Part shown: piece after piece, positions 43,235 through 54,510 of the stretch
Layout: each line of letters opens with the position of its first letter
How positions within the stretch are numbered: position 1 is the stretch's first letter
DNA from: Erinaceus europaeus
Taxonomy: Eukaryota; Chordata; Mammalia; Eulipotyphla; Erinaceidae
NCBI RefSeq assembly: GCF_950295315.1
Contig: NC_080171.1
Location: 37,059,782 to 37,123,781, forward strand
DNA length: 64,000 bases
Direction: 5' to 3'
The notes under the pieces: model-generated
What the model was told of the DNA's origin: nothing
Database searches by the model: none
The model's input: the letters and a program-made list of their open reading frames with translations, nothing else
Position numbers and translations under genes: made by a program

Positions 43235-43276
43235 ACTCTTTGAACCATAAGTGCACACACACACACACACACACAC
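43190..43276. repeat. Paired (CA)n microsatellites with (TA)n
   Basis: CA repeat at 43190-43225, TA run to 43234, a 19-bp spacer, then a second CA repeat at 43254-43276. Minus-strand Val/Cys-repeat frames are artefacts. Confidence 0.94.
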
Positions 43277-44199
43277 GTATTCATGATACATTTTTTATGG
43301 ATAAATGGATGCCTTTTTAAAATATTTCTAATTTGACATTTACCAAAATAATTCTTAATTTATACCAATGTAATCTATAGATTTAAAGTATATATCAGTA
43401 ACTACTCAAGTATTAGGTCACACATTGTTGTTTCCTTTATTCTGTGGTGTAAATTGGTAGGGTACTCCCCAGAGCAGATACTGATTGTTCTCTTTTGTGT
43501 TCTTTGTGAATGATGCTTCCATCTACCTCCAAATTCAAGCACAAGTCCAGACTCAGCTAGTAATTGGGACTTGCTAATGGGTCAAGACAAAGATGTAGCG
43601 TGAGAGTTCTAAACAGGCCTGCCTTGCTGTGTTTCCATTGAAGACAGTAACATTTCTGATACCAGAGCATTCCATGCCTCAGGAACAAGGAACCTTCCAG
43701 TTATTCCAGCCTAAGGTCAAGGGACGAACTTTTCACCTCCCCAATGCTATATGAAGTAAACGAAATTATACCTTCTCTGTTCCAACTCCTCAGCCAGGTA
43801 TAAGCAACCATTATAAGGAAATGAGAAAAGGGATTCATATGATGAACTGCCCACAAGCAGTTTTGTGTTGTTCACTCCAGACCATATACACTTGATAAAA
43901 CAGTTAGAAAAGGCAGAACTCTCTCCCCCTAGTTTTCCAAAAACTTCCTTTTGCTTCTTTGTGAATATGCCACACACAGGAAACCACATAAACAAAATTA
44001 ATTATCAAGGGGCTCGAGATGTAACAAACTGAAAAAAGAATATAGCAAATGTTAGTGTGACAGTACTGAATTAGTTACTTCCAACTTTTGTGCATTCTGC
44101 TTTTATTCCTATCAAAGTTTACACCAAAAAAATCTTGTACTTGCAAGGCACACTTCTTGGGCCTACTAAACTTGAAAGCTGCATCAAATCCTTGATCTT
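43277..44199. other. Unique interval without SINEs
   Basis: No feature recognised; the frames at 43747-43995 and 44090-44281 have no support. Confidence 0.4.
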
Positions 44200-44272
44200 T
44201 TCTTTGCATGTTTCCAAAATCCAGCATACATCCCATGTGCATAGTAAGTGTTCAATAAATGTTGGTTGGATA
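44200..44272 (+). mobile_element. MIR-like 3' end
   Basis: 'catagtaagtgttcaataaa' then 'tgttggttgg' fits the conserved MIR 3' end. The 5' part is too diverged to align by eye. Confidence 0.5.
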
Positions 44273-44281
44273 GAAAAGTGA

Positions 44282-44980
44282 CCAAAAAGAAAAATAAAAA
44301 AATACTAGTGATGAAATATATGTATGTATGAGAGATACTACATTTTGAAAGACTTGAAAGCAAAACAAAGAATCCAGGGACTTAGAGTAACACAATTGAG
44401 GCTGTAGCAATGAGAGGGCTGTATACACAGAATCAAATCACATAGGCAAGTGGCAGCAGCAGCCTAGTGGGAAAGAATACTTCATGCTCTCCAGATATAG
44501 AAAAAAATAAGCTTGTAGAAATATGGTAACTGTTAATAATATAAAATTGACAAGAGAAGAGGGAACCACCTTGACATTTGATTACTACTTAGTCAATATT
44601 CAAACTCATAAGAAAGTGAGCAGATGTTATCCAAAGCAGATGTGAAAACACACATAATAGAATAAGGACTAAAGGGATTTGGTTACTTGCCTCCAATGTG
44701 TATTTGTTTTATGGGGGAAAAAAGCTTCAGACTTAATCCAACAAAAAATGTGCCATTTCTGGTTCATTTTCTTCATTTTTTTCCATCTCCTTTTTATGAA
44801 AATTTATCAAAAATTTGAGATGAGGCAGTTGACAAAACCTTTACTATTTGTGCAGCTCAGATGTCCAAAAGCATTCCTGTTTCTTATCAAGAAAAAAAAA
44901 GGTGACCCAGTGAGAATTTTCCATTTATAACAAGTAGGTTTACCAAAACAACAGTAAAGAGCTAAAAATGTCATAAAGTT
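44282..44980. other. No repeat or gene recognised
   Basis: AT-rich sequence. Confidence 0.4.
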
Positions 44981-44996
44981 AAGATCAAGAAACTAG

Positions 44997-45285
44997 GGAG
45001 TTGGGTGGTAGTGCAGTGGGTTAAGCTCATGTGGCAGGAAGAGCAAAGATCAGTGCAAGGATCCTGGTTCCAGCCCCTGCCTCCCTACCTGCAGGGCAAT
45101 CGCTTTACAGGTAGTGAAGCAGTTCTGCAGGTGTCTATCTTTCTCTCCCCCTTTCTGTCTTCCCCTCCATTTCTCTCTGTCCTATCAACAACATTAATAA
45201 CAACAACAATAATAAGTACAACAATAAAAAACAAGGGCAACAAAAGGGAAAAATAAATAAATAAATATTTTTTTAAATTTTTAAA
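44997..45285 (+). mobile_element. SINE type A with 16-bp TSD
   Basis: Complete A copy with AAATAAATAAATAAAT tail. AAGATCAAGAAACTAG at 44981-44996 and AAGATCAAGGAACTAG at 45286-45301 differ by one base. Confidence 0.95.
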
Positions 45286-45301
45286 AAGATCAAGGAACTA
45301 G

Positions 45302-45896
45302 ATAGTCACAGAGCATGTGAGACTTATGCATCAATATTGTCTGGTCAGTGTGGTGGTCAATGTGTGGTCAGTGTTTGATAAATACTGGGTTACAGATAGG
45401 AACGATCTTTTCATAAACAGATTTAGGACCTAAATTCAGAACCTTCTTGAGGGGGAGGAATAGAATATTTAACGACTAAAAACTTGACATTAAATATTTC
45501 ATATCATTGTCATTTAAACACAAAGAATTTCACAACCAGATTCTCATTCTACTGAGGATGGAAGGAAGAAAATAGAATGGGAGAAGGAAGGGGGAGAAAG
45601 TGTGAGCAAATACTTATGTGGACCTACCTTGTGGCAAATGTAATTCGAAAGCTTTTGAACTGAAACAAAAATAATCTGTGAGGTTAATGGCCTCACTCTG
45701 GAATAACCTACATTTTCCATTTTACTACTTAACTACATCTAAAATAAGCACAAAATAGGCTTTACATCCTGTTTCCTGTATGTAGTATGTTCAGGACTCA
45801 TGGGTCATGTTTGCCAACACACATTGTAACCTCACTCTCTTATAGCACAATAGTCTTAAGGGCTTAGTATCAATATATTCCTCACCTGTACTATGG
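45302..45896. other. No repeat or gene recognised
   Basis: Purine-rich at 45550-45605. 'ggtcagtgtggtggtcaatg' at 45342-45362 is a small imperfect GGTCAATG repeat. Confidence 0.4.
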
Positions 45897-46068
45897 TAGT
45901 GGTGTAGGACTGCAGGTATCTCTCCCCACTTCTACCTTCCCTCCCCTTCTCAATTTCTCTCTGCCTCTATCCAAGAAATAAAATAAAAAAGATAGGCCCC
46001 AGGAGCAGTGGGTCTGTGGTGCTGGCACTGAGGCCCAGTGACAACCCTGGAGGTTAAAAAAAAAAAAT
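45897..46068 (+). mobile_element. SINE type A2, 5'-truncated
   Basis: Begins at 'gtaggactgcaggtatctct', pyrimidine tract, A-rich spacer, A2 block 'ccccaggagcagtgggtctg' and A tail. Confidence 0.88.
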
Positions 46069-46074
46069 CTTAGG

Positions 46075-46133
46075 AGCTTTGTATAAGCCTGGATCCTAGT
46101 AGGTACTCAATAAATACTGTATGAATAAAAATA
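46075..46133 (+). mobile_element. MIR/L2-like 3' end
   Basis: 'cctagtaggtactcaataaa' then 'tactgtatgaata' matches the conserved end of old MIR/L2 elements. Confidence 0.5.
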
Positions 46134-46439
46134 TTAAGTGAATTAATAGACACACTTAAAATTCAAGGGCATCAAAGCATTTACAAAGAGATAAGATAGC
46201 AAAAGGAATATCACATTTGGGGAGGAAAGATGAAAAGGATGTCACCAAAAATGAGTTTCTCTTCTAATTCTCTCCTGAAACTGGTCTGGGTTTTTAAGTG
46301 GATACACATCTAAAAATACACAATGAATCGAGCAGATGTTTGGGCCTACATTTTTTGTTTCCCCTCTCCATATTCTAACATAACTCTTGAATTTCCTCCG
46401 GTTTTTAAATAATATCATGTTTACATTATTAGCACTAAA

Positions 46440-47368
46440 AAGTTTGGTTAGTCATCTCCGTCAGGAACAACATCACAAACCCTCTTGTGGCCTCTACAGG
46501 ACCTTGCCCTCAATGTAGAACAACAACTGTAGGGCATGCCCTACTCTCTGAAGATAGGCTGGATCAACATACTCTGCCACTTGAAGAGGACAGGTCCTGA
46601 AATGAGTGCAGCCAAGAATATTTCATGCTATGTCCACAGAATGCGAGCTCAGACCTACACGGATGTAGACGTTGCACATGCTCCTGTGCTAAATATGGGC
46701 CCAAGGTCAGATTGATAGGGATTACAGTTAAGGGTATGTATATACTTTCCCCATATTTGGGAAATACTCTCTTCCGTGATCCAGATTTCTGGTCCTATTT
46801 CCAACTCTGACACCATCTCCCCCAGACAATGCCTTTAGCCCACCTGCAAGTTAGCTGTTGGGCTCAAGCAAAAATTAGTAAAGTGATAGGCCCCTTGGAA
46901 TATACCTAAAATAGACTTCCTAGCTTCTTCCAAAATGCAGACCCCAAATCTTATCTGCTGTATTCTTACCTATAGGTTCCTGATTATTAAACAATGTGTT
47001 CTTCTTTATATCTTACTGCTTTTCAGCTACCAAGTAGCAGGTGCTATCATGACACCAGTCTGACTTTCCTGGGCAGACAATATCATCAATGTGTCCTGGA
47101 ACCCCACCTCTCAAGAGTCCTGCCCCACTAGGGAGAGAAAGAAATATGGGTTGACCTGCCAACACCCCTGTCCAGCAGAGAAGCAATTACAGAAGCCAGA
47201 CCTTTCACCTTCTGCACCCCATAATAATCCTGGGTCCATAAGTTCAGAGGGATAAGGAATAGGAAAGCTTCCAATGGTGGGGATGAAATACAGAACTCTG
47301 GTGGTGGAAATTCAGTGGAATTTACCCCTTTTATCCTATGGTCTTATTGATTAATATTAAATTTAAAA
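46440..47368 (+). mobile_element. L1 long-type 3' UTR, long-form part
   Basis: Starts inside the ~790-bp segment ('gtcatctccgtcaggaacaa', cf. 32005 and 34404) and continues to the terminal block and A tail. Older, with many substitutions. Confidence 0.85.
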
Positions 47369-47919
47369 AAGGAAAGTATAGCTAGAGAAAGCAGAAAGAT
47401 GTCCCTAAATTGAAAACTATGGAAGTCTATAAAATCACAGAAATATAAAATCATCTACTGAGTATTTTCTCACTAAAATAAAGTATAAAGCAAGAATTTC
47501 CTCTTTTGCCTCTCCTTTAGACATTGCATTAGAAACTCTGTTTTACAGCAAGGTAAGAAAAGGTAATTAAAACTGCACAATTTGGAAAGAAGTAATAGAC
47601 TTATTTTATAGATATTTTTATCACATATACAAAAAATATGAAAGAAACAATAACACAAAAATAATTTCTTGGAACTAAACCACTGGCAGCAAAGTTCCAA
47701 GATGTGCAGCTAATAGACAAAAACTTATTCTTTCCTCTTTATGAATAATGAACTATCAGAAGTTGAAATTTAAAGTACAATGAAATTTTTATTAATGAAC
47801 ACATACACAAAAATACTTAGGCATATCTCTAACAAAACATATACAAGATCTATATGAGGAAAACCATAAAACTTATAAAAGCAATAAAAGTAACTAAACA
47901 AATGGATATCCCATGTGGC
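47369..47919. other. No repeat or gene recognised
   Basis: AT-rich; minus frames at 47473-47700 and 47770-47976 are Phe/Leu/Tyr-rich chance frames. Confidence 0.4.
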
Positions 47920-47934
47920 AGTTTTTAATTCAAA

Positions 47935-48062
47935 TATAGAAGAAAGAGAAGCAGAAAGGGAGAGACAGTGCAGCATCAGAGCATACCCTGTGCCATAACA
48001 CTACCAGGGCTGCAGTTGGCATGGTAAGGCACAAGCCGCCTGGTAAGTTATCTCTCCAGCCA
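47935..48062 (-). mobile_element. Old tRNA-derived SINE
   Basis: Minus strand 'ggctggagagataacttacc' is a tRNA-like E-type head at 48043-48062, with the purine tract at 47938-47970. Confidence 0.6.
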
Positions 48063-48595
48063 GAGAATGATTGCTTTTTAGAACCCACTATGAATACTCA
48101 AGGTCACTATAAGTTTGTATGTTGGTTTAACAGCCTTAGTGTCATCCCTTTCCGTTTCACCTATGTTGTAAGTAAGATGAGAACTAAAACAACGGAAGGC
48201 CATTAAAAGGTCAAATTGTGGCTATCATTTCCATTAACAGCTATATGGCAGAGACATAGCTTTTGATCCTATTAACTTCCTAGTAGTGCACTTCAGCCAT
48301 TAAACATACTTCTCTATGCTATCTTCTTCAGTTCTGGTTCTAGGGAGATGATCCATAAAACACCCTGAAGGATTTGTGGCTCCCATAGTCAGACCTGATA
48401 ATAAGAGAAAATACAAATCTGGATCAAATTTATCAGTTTTTCATCCAAATTTTATCAGTTTGAGAAATTATTATATCTCTTCTGGAGTTAGGGGAGAGGG
48501 AACGCAGGAGGGTCACACAGATTAATTTCACTCCCCATAGAAAGTCACAGGAGGAATAGAAAATAAGCATCCCAAGCCAAGAATAGGCAGCTCAG
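48063..48595. other. No repeat or gene recognised
   Basis: No exon or family recognised. Confidence 0.4.
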
Positions 48596-48599
48596 GGTC

Positions 48600-48810
48600 A
48601 GGTGGTGTCGCACCTGGTTGAGTGTACATGTTACAATGCGCAAGGACCCAGTTTGAGCCCCTGGTCCCCACTTGCAGGGGGAAATATTTGCCACTGGTGA
48701 AGCAGTGTTGCAGTTCTCTGTCTTTCCTCCTCTCTCTCATCCCATCCCTCTCAATTTCTGGCTGTCTCTATCCAATAAATAAATAAAGATAATTAAAAAA
48801 AACTTAAAAA
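48600..48810 (+). mobile_element. SINE type B
   Basis: 'gtcaggtggtgtcgcacctgg' (20-nt core), 'agtttgagcccctggtcccc', pyrimidine tract and AATAAATAAATAAAG tail. Confidence 0.92.
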
Positions 48811-48837
48811 AGAATACACAACGCATTATAAAACAGT

Positions 48838-50420
48838 TTTATTTTTTGAGGTGGTTAATACTTTACAGTGCAATTACTGACACATACGTATATTACTGCT
48901 AAGCACCAGGCCTCTAAAGTTTTCTTATTCCCCTCTGGTCCCTTCACTCCCCAGACTCCTTTGCTTTACTGTAATACACAGTGTCCAGTTCATTTTTCAC
49001 TTCGCGTTCTCCCTTTCTGTCCTTATTTGTTAAGTGAGATCATTTGTTATTTGTCTTTTCGATGGCTTATCTCACTTAACACGAAGCCTTCAAGTTCCAT
49101 CTAATACAATGCAAAGGAGATAACTTCATTTTAACAGTTGAGTAGTATTCCACCTTGTAAATATGCCACATTTCATGATGGCCAAAAATAAAAGTAGTAT
49201 GCCCACATCTGTTGAGAATTGAAAGTTGCTGGAAAAATGTCTGTCATAAAACGTTAATGAGAAGTCAATAAAAGTGTTCATTCAAAAAATATGTATCCCA
49301 CATTTCTTTTTATTTATTCCTCTTGAACATCTGAGTTGTTTCCAGATTTTGGCTACTACAAATTATCCTGCTATGAACATAGGTATATATAAATGTCTTC
49401 TGATAGATACTTTTGTTTTCTTTGGATAAATCACCAAGATAGAAATTGCTGGATCATAAGTTAGTTCTACTCTTGGTGTTCTGAGAATCCTCCAGACTGT
49501 TTTCCACAACCAATTTACATTCCCACCAGCAGTGCAGAAGTGTCCCTTTCTTCCCCATACCCTCATCAACATTTGTTATTAGTAACTTTTCAAATGTAAG
49601 ACATTCTCACAGGTGTAAATTGGTATCTCGCTGTTGTCTTTACTAGCATTTCTCTGATAATCAGTGACTTTGAGCACTTTTTCACACATCAGTTGGCCCT
49701 CTGGATGTCTTCTTCAGTGAAGTTTCTACCCATGTCCTTGCCCCATTTTGTAATAGCATTGTTTTGTTTGTTTTTGGTGTTAAGCTTACTGTGCTCTGTG
49801 TGCATTTTGGTTATTAGTCCTCTATCAGATGCATGCTGTGTAAAGATGCTGTTCCACACTGTAGGGTGTCTTTCTCTTATGGAGGTGGCACCCTTATCTT
49901 TTACTGTGCAGAAGCTCCTCAGTTTGATGTAGCCCCACTAATTTATTTATTTATTTTGCTGACGGGATTTGAGTCTTTGAAGACCTTTCTGAAGCACAGA
50001 GTGAAGTGTTTTGCCTATGTTTTCTTCCATGTATCTGATAGAATTTAATGTCCATGTCTTTGATTCAGTTGGAGTTGACTTACGTACAGTGATATGTGGT
50101 GGTTCAATTTCATTCATTTGTATGTTTCAACTCAAGAGTCTAAGAGAATGTCTTCTTAAACTGTTCTTTTATAACCATTTGTTTCTTGAGTTTCTTCTAT
50201 TTCTTCTTCCTCTTTCATACTTTAAAGTTGTCTTGTATTCCAATGGCTTCTGTCTTACTGTGTATCACCTTGTTGAGGGTTAATTGTTCCTTGTTTCATT
50301 CTCTGTGGCATTCCTTTCAGTAAGTATTCCAAGGCAGGTCTGTGAATATCAAACTCCTTTAGTTTTTGTACATCTGGTACAGTTTTGATTGCTCCTTCAT
50401 ATTTGAATTTTTATTAGGTT
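48838..50420 (-). mobile_element. Old L1 ORF2 and 3' UTR, minus
   Basis: From low to high coordinates: short-type 3' UTR (48838-49020), 'ttaagtgagat' and 'ttgagtagtattcc' (ORF2 end), 'ctccagactgttttccac', 'cccaccagcagtgcag', 'tctctgataatcagtgactt', 'ttctgggatgtcttct'-like, 'tctatcagatgcatg', 'gtgcagaagctcctcagttt' and 'gttggagttgactta'. Antisense reading of ORF2 from its C-terminus back. 49195-49300 is an unrelated or very diverged stretch. Not coding. Confidence 0.88.
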
Positions 50421-50429
50421 ATTCCACAC

Positions 50430-50767
50430 AACAGGAGCTCAAGTGCTAGACTAGTTTTGTATGCACGAGTCATATGTATATATAAATATACATTGTATAG
50501 TATAATTTGTGTCTAATATCTACATGTAGTCAACTGTATCTTCTACAGAGATAATGCTTTTGACAAACAAGTCACTCACCCTGTGCCAAGCCTGTACACA
50601 GAATCTGATCATCCTTCTCTGGGTATTCAGCAAGTCTCAGTCAGAAATTTTTGCTTCCAATGATTACATCAAGGTTCCTTATCACCATGACCTGGGTGAT
50701 AAGGAACTTTTAAAGACCTGATCAAGACAGCAAGGTATTTATATTGCATAGTCTTCTGGTTCTTCTT
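50430..50767. other. Interval with a strong hairpin, 3' of the gene relic
   Basis: No repeat recognised. If the minus-strand relic at 50768-51366 is real, this would be its 3' untranslated part. It carries the hairpin at 50671-50710. Confidence 0.4.
50671..50710. other. Hairpin, 16-bp stem, 8-nt loop
   Basis: AAGGTTCCTTATCACC (50671-50686) pairs with GGTGATAAGGAACTTT (50695-50710), fully complementary apart from one G-T (G-U in RNA on plus) pair at 50673/50708. The loop is ATGACCTG. Confidence 0.85.
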
Positions 50768-51366
50768 CTAGCGTTTGCCCTTCTTCCGTAGCCAGTCAAC
50801 AGCGTCAGGTTGAAAGCTGTCAGGAGCTGCTTGTTGCTGGCTTTGAAAGTGACTGGGATCCATGTGGATTCAGTCGGCTAGGAAGGATCATCAGTTTCCC
50901 CAATGAATGGGTACTCACGGGATGCACCACGAGAAGGTCGATCCAATGCATCCCAGTCTTCTGGTAGTAAAAAGAAAAGGCATGGCTAATGGTGGAGTTG
51001 AAACTAAAGCAATTAACATGTGTCTAGATACAGCTAAAACCTTTATTCCAGTCAATAGATAAAGGTGACAGAAAGCAAGAATAGACACTTTTTGAAGCTA
51101 TGTATGTAGTGTACAGGCATGTAGAAAGAGGGAACTCATTTCATTATAGCTATATAATGCTAGATTTTTCATCTTGCAACTTGTTTCAGAGCATTCCACT
51201 AAAATTAATACTTACATATCTCTTTGGTAACTTCAGTTTCTGCTCTTCCAGCATTTGGCGGGTGTCTCTTAGACTACTCATAAGTCTTTAGGTGCTTCAC
51301 AAGGATGTCAGACATCATGTCTGTTTTTCCAGGAACAAATAATTTTTTAGCTTCAACCTTCAAACT
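50768..51366 (-). pseudogene. Relic of a spliced gene, two exon-like blocks
   Basis: Exon-like block A (51366-51216): preceded by 'ttttactaatctccag' as acceptor and followed by a consensus GTAAGT donor (51215-51210). It reads VEAKKLFVPGKTD..., ...SDILVKHLKTYE, a TAG stop, then SKRHPPNAGRAETEVTKEI. Block B starts at 50957 after 'ccttttctttttactaccagaag' (split: polypyrimidine, AG) and in matching phase reads WDALDRPSRGASREYPFIG..., ending at TAG 50880-50878. Another frame then reads ...FQPDAVDWLRKKGKR and stops at 50770-50768. The intron would be about 258 bp. Phase fit, splice sites and non-repeat composition argue for a once-real gene; the internal stop and frame change argue for decay. I do not recognise the protein. 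A SINE (51387) and L1 (51540) bound it upstream. Confidence 0.55.
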
Positions 51367-51386
51367 CTGGAGATTAGTAAAATCTA

Positions 51387-51530
51387 CAGGGTCAGTGAAA
51401 TAGCTCATTGGGATAGTGTACGACCTTGCCATTCATGGGACACCAGTCTCCAAGAACAGCCAGCCACATTGAAGGAAACTTTGGTGCTGTGATATCTCTC
51501 GATTTCTCTCTGCCTCTGTATCTATCTACC
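51387..51530 (+). mobile_element. SINE type E
   Basis: 'gggtcagtgaaatagctcat' head, 'gaccttgccattcatggg', 'aaggaaactttggtgctgtg', then a CT-containing end. Lies just upstream (in minus-strand terms) of exon-like block A. Confidence 0.8.
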
Positions 51531-51639
51531 TTATAAAACCAACTGGATGCAGGAGTATATTAAAAAGATTGTTCATCATGACCAAGTGGGGTTTATCCCA
51601 GTCATGCAAGGTTGGTTTAATATACGTAAATGAATCAAT

Positions 51640-53718
51640 GTGATCCACTACATCAACAAAGGCAAGACCAAAAACCACATGGTCATATCAATAGATGCAG
51701 AAAAAGCCTTTGACAAAATACAACATCTCTTTATGATAAAAACACTACAAAAATGGGAATAGATGGAAATTCCTGAAGATAGTGGAGTCTATATATAGCA
51801 AACCTATAGCCAACATCATACTCAATGGTGAAAAACTGGAAGCATTTCCCCTCAGATCAGGTACTAGACAGGACTGCCCACTATCACCATTACTATTCAA
51901 CATAGTGTTGGAAGTTCTTGCCATAGCAATCAGGCAGGATCAAGGAATTAAAGGGATACAGATTGGAAGAGAAGAAGTCAAACTCTCCCTATTTGCAGAT
52001 GACATGCTAGTATACACAGAGAAACCTAAGGACTCCAGAAAGAAGCTTTTGGAAATCATCAAAATACAGTAAGGTGTCAGGCTACAAAATTAACATTCAA
52101 AAGTCAGTGGTATTCCTCTATGCAAACACTAAGCTAGAAGAAAGTGAAATCCAGAAATCAATTCCTTTTACTATAGCAACAAAAACAATAAAATATCTAG
52201 GAGTAAACCTAACCAAAGAAGTGAAAGACTTGTATAGTGAAAATTATGAGTCACTACTCAAGGAAACTGAAAAAGACACAAAGAAGTGGAAAGATAGTCC
52301 ATGTTCATGGGTTGGAAGAATTAACATCATCAAAATGAATATACTACCCAGAGCCATCTACATTTTAATGCTGTCCCCATCAAGATCCCAAGCACATTTT
52401 TTAGGAGAGTAGAACAAATGCTATAAATATTTATCTAGAACCAGAAAAGACCTAGAATTGCCAAAACAATCTTGAGAAAAAAGAACAAAACCGGAGGCAT
52501 CACACTCCCAGATCTCAAATTGTATTATAAGGCCATTGTCATCAAAACTGCTTGGTACTGGAACATGAATAGACACACTGACCAGTGGAATAGAATTGAG
52601 TGCCCAGAAGTGAGCCCCCACACCTATGGACATCTAATCTTTGACAAAGGGGCTCAGACTATTAAATGGGGAAACCAGAGTCTCTTCAACAAATGGTGTT
52701 GGGAAACATGGGTTGAAACATGCAGAAGAATGAAACTGAACCACTGTATTTCACCAAATACAAAAGTAAATTCCAAGTGGATCAAGGACTTGGATGTTAG
52801 ACCACAAACTATACGATACTCAGAAGAAAATATTGGCAGAACTCTTTTCCGAATAAATTTTAAAGATATCTTCAATGAAACGAATCCAATTACAAAGAAG
52901 ACTAAGGCAAGTATAAACCTATGGGACTACATCAAATTAAAAAGCTTCTTCACAGCAAAAGAAACCACTACCCAAACCAAGATACCTCTCACAGAATGGG
53001 AGAAGATCTTTACATGCCACACATCAGACAAGAGGTTAATAACCAACATATTTAAAGGGCTTGACAAACTCAACAACAAGGCAACAAATAACCCATCCAA
53101 AAATGGGGGGAAGACATGGACAGAATATTCACCACAGAAGAGATCCAAAAGGCCGAGAAACACATGAAAAAGTGCTCCAAGTCTCTGATTGTCAGAGAAA
53201 TGCATATAAAGACAACAACAAGATACCACTTCACTCCTGTGAGAATGTCATACATCAGAAAAGGTAACAGCAGCAAATACTGGAGAGGGTGTGGGGTCAA
53301 AGGAACTCTCCTGCACTGCTGGTGGGAATGTCAATTGGTCCAACCTCTGTGGAGAACAGTCTGGAGAACTCTCAGAAGGCTAGAAATGGACCTACCCTAT
53401 GATCCTGCAATTCCTCTCCTGGGCATATATCCTAAGGAACCCAACACATCCATCCAAAAAGATCTGTGTACACATATGTTCTTGGCAGCACAATTTGTAA
53501 TAGCCAAAACCTGGAAGCAACCCAGGTGTCCAACAACAGATGAGCGGCTGAACAAGTTGTGGTATATATACACAATGGAATACTATTCAGCTGTAAAAAA
53601 TGGTGACCTCACTGTTTTCAGCCGATCTTGGATGGACCTTGAAAAAATCATGTTGAGTGAAATAAGTCAGAAACAGAAGGATGAATATGGGATGATCTCA
53701 CTCTCAGGCCGAAGCTGA
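51640..53718 (+). pseudogene. L1 ORF2 (reverse transcriptase and C-terminus), frame-broken
   Basis: Segments in order: '[14 protein letters not shown]' (palm motif, about 51681-51722) then a stop; 51782-52072 with '[16 protein letters not shown]' and the catalytic FADD at 51992-52003; 52074-52412 with 'TIKYLGVNL'; 52472-53167 with '[14 protein letters not shown]' and '[11 protein letters not shown]'; 53116-53718 with '[10 protein letters not shown]', '[12 protein letters not shown]', '[15 protein letters not shown]' and '[10 protein letters not shown]'. At least three frame changes or stops separate them. The FADD motif is intact but no full-length protein can be made. Endonuclease region absent. 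Confidence 0.93.
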
Positions 53719-53793
53719 AAAACAAGATCAGAAAAGAAAACACAAGTAGAACCTGAAATGGAATTGGCATATCACACCAAAGAAAAAGACTCT

Positions 53794-53810
53794 GGGGTGG
53801 GTGGGTGGGG
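53794..53810 (+). repeat. G-quadruplex motif in L1 3' UTR
   Basis: GGGGTGGGTGGGTGGGG: four G-runs with single-T loops. G-rich polypurine tracts are a known L1 3' UTR feature. Confidence 0.92.
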
Positions 53811-53948
53811 AAAATACTGGTCCAAGAAGGATTCAGAGGACCTACTGGGGGTTGTATTGTTATATGGGAAACTGGGGAATGTTGTGCATGTACAAACCAT
53901 TGTACTTACTGTTGAATGTAAAACATTAATTCCCCAATAAAAATATTA

Positions 53949-54333
53949 AAAAATTTTTAAATGAAAATATTAAAAATTTAAAGTGAAAAAATAACACTAT
54001 CATTTTTTAAAATGAGATTTTCATTACAGTTTGGGTGGGTGTTTTCTTGAAGCAGTTAGCAACATCTCAACTTTGAGTCATTAGTAGAAAAACACTTTTA
54101 AAAATTAAAGATGAAAGGTTAGGAAAGGATTCCGTATATTTATTTTACTACTATACTATGAGTGTTCACAGGGGACAGGAATTACACTGTTTTCAGCACT
54201 ACAGATTTTTTGTTTCTAAATACATGAGCTATTTAGGTAATACTGTAAAGATGGTTCCCTAATTACCACAGAAGTGGGGAGTCATATAAGAGTACTCAAT
54301 ACCTAGGAATTAAACCAAGTAAACAACTATCTT
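53949..54333. other. No repeat or gene recognised
   Basis: The first ~40 bp repeats the L1 tail ('aaaatattaaaaa' twice), after which AT-rich unique sequence follows. Confidence 0.4.
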
Positions 54334-54510
54334 GGGGCTGGGAAATAGTTCATGTGATAGGTAGAGTGTGGATACCTTACTGTGCTCAAGATCTCAGATT
54401 CAAGTCCTCTGCTACCACAAGTGAACATCACAGCACTAGGGGAAACTCCACAGATGGTAGAGTATGCTATGATGTCTCTCTTCCTTGTTACCTAAAATAA
54501 AAGAAGGAAA
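54334..54510 (+). mobile_element. SINE type E
   Basis: 'gctgggaaatagttcatgtg' head, 'taccttactgtgctcaaga', 'gattcaagtcc' and 'ggtagagtatgctatgatgtc'. Confidence 0.7.

Larger units (their letters stand above)
51540..53948 (+). mobile_element. L1, 5'-truncated, best copy in window
   Basis: About 2.4 kb containing the reverse transcriptase core to the 3' end. The ORF2 part ends at the TGA 53716-53718, then a ~230-bp short-type 3' UTR with G-quadruplex motif (53794-53810) and end 'attccccaataaaaatatt'. Low divergence between its reading frames and normal L1 ORF2 suggests a fairly recent insertion. 5' ORF1, endonuclease and promoter are absent, so it is immobile. Confidence 0.96.

Noticed and set aside
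43036..43291. Val/Cys-repeat open frames on minus
   Set aside because: Translation of CA dinucleotide repeats.
51782..53718. Functional reverse transcriptase gene
   Set aside because: FADD is intact, but the reading frame is broken several times and the endonuclease half is missing.
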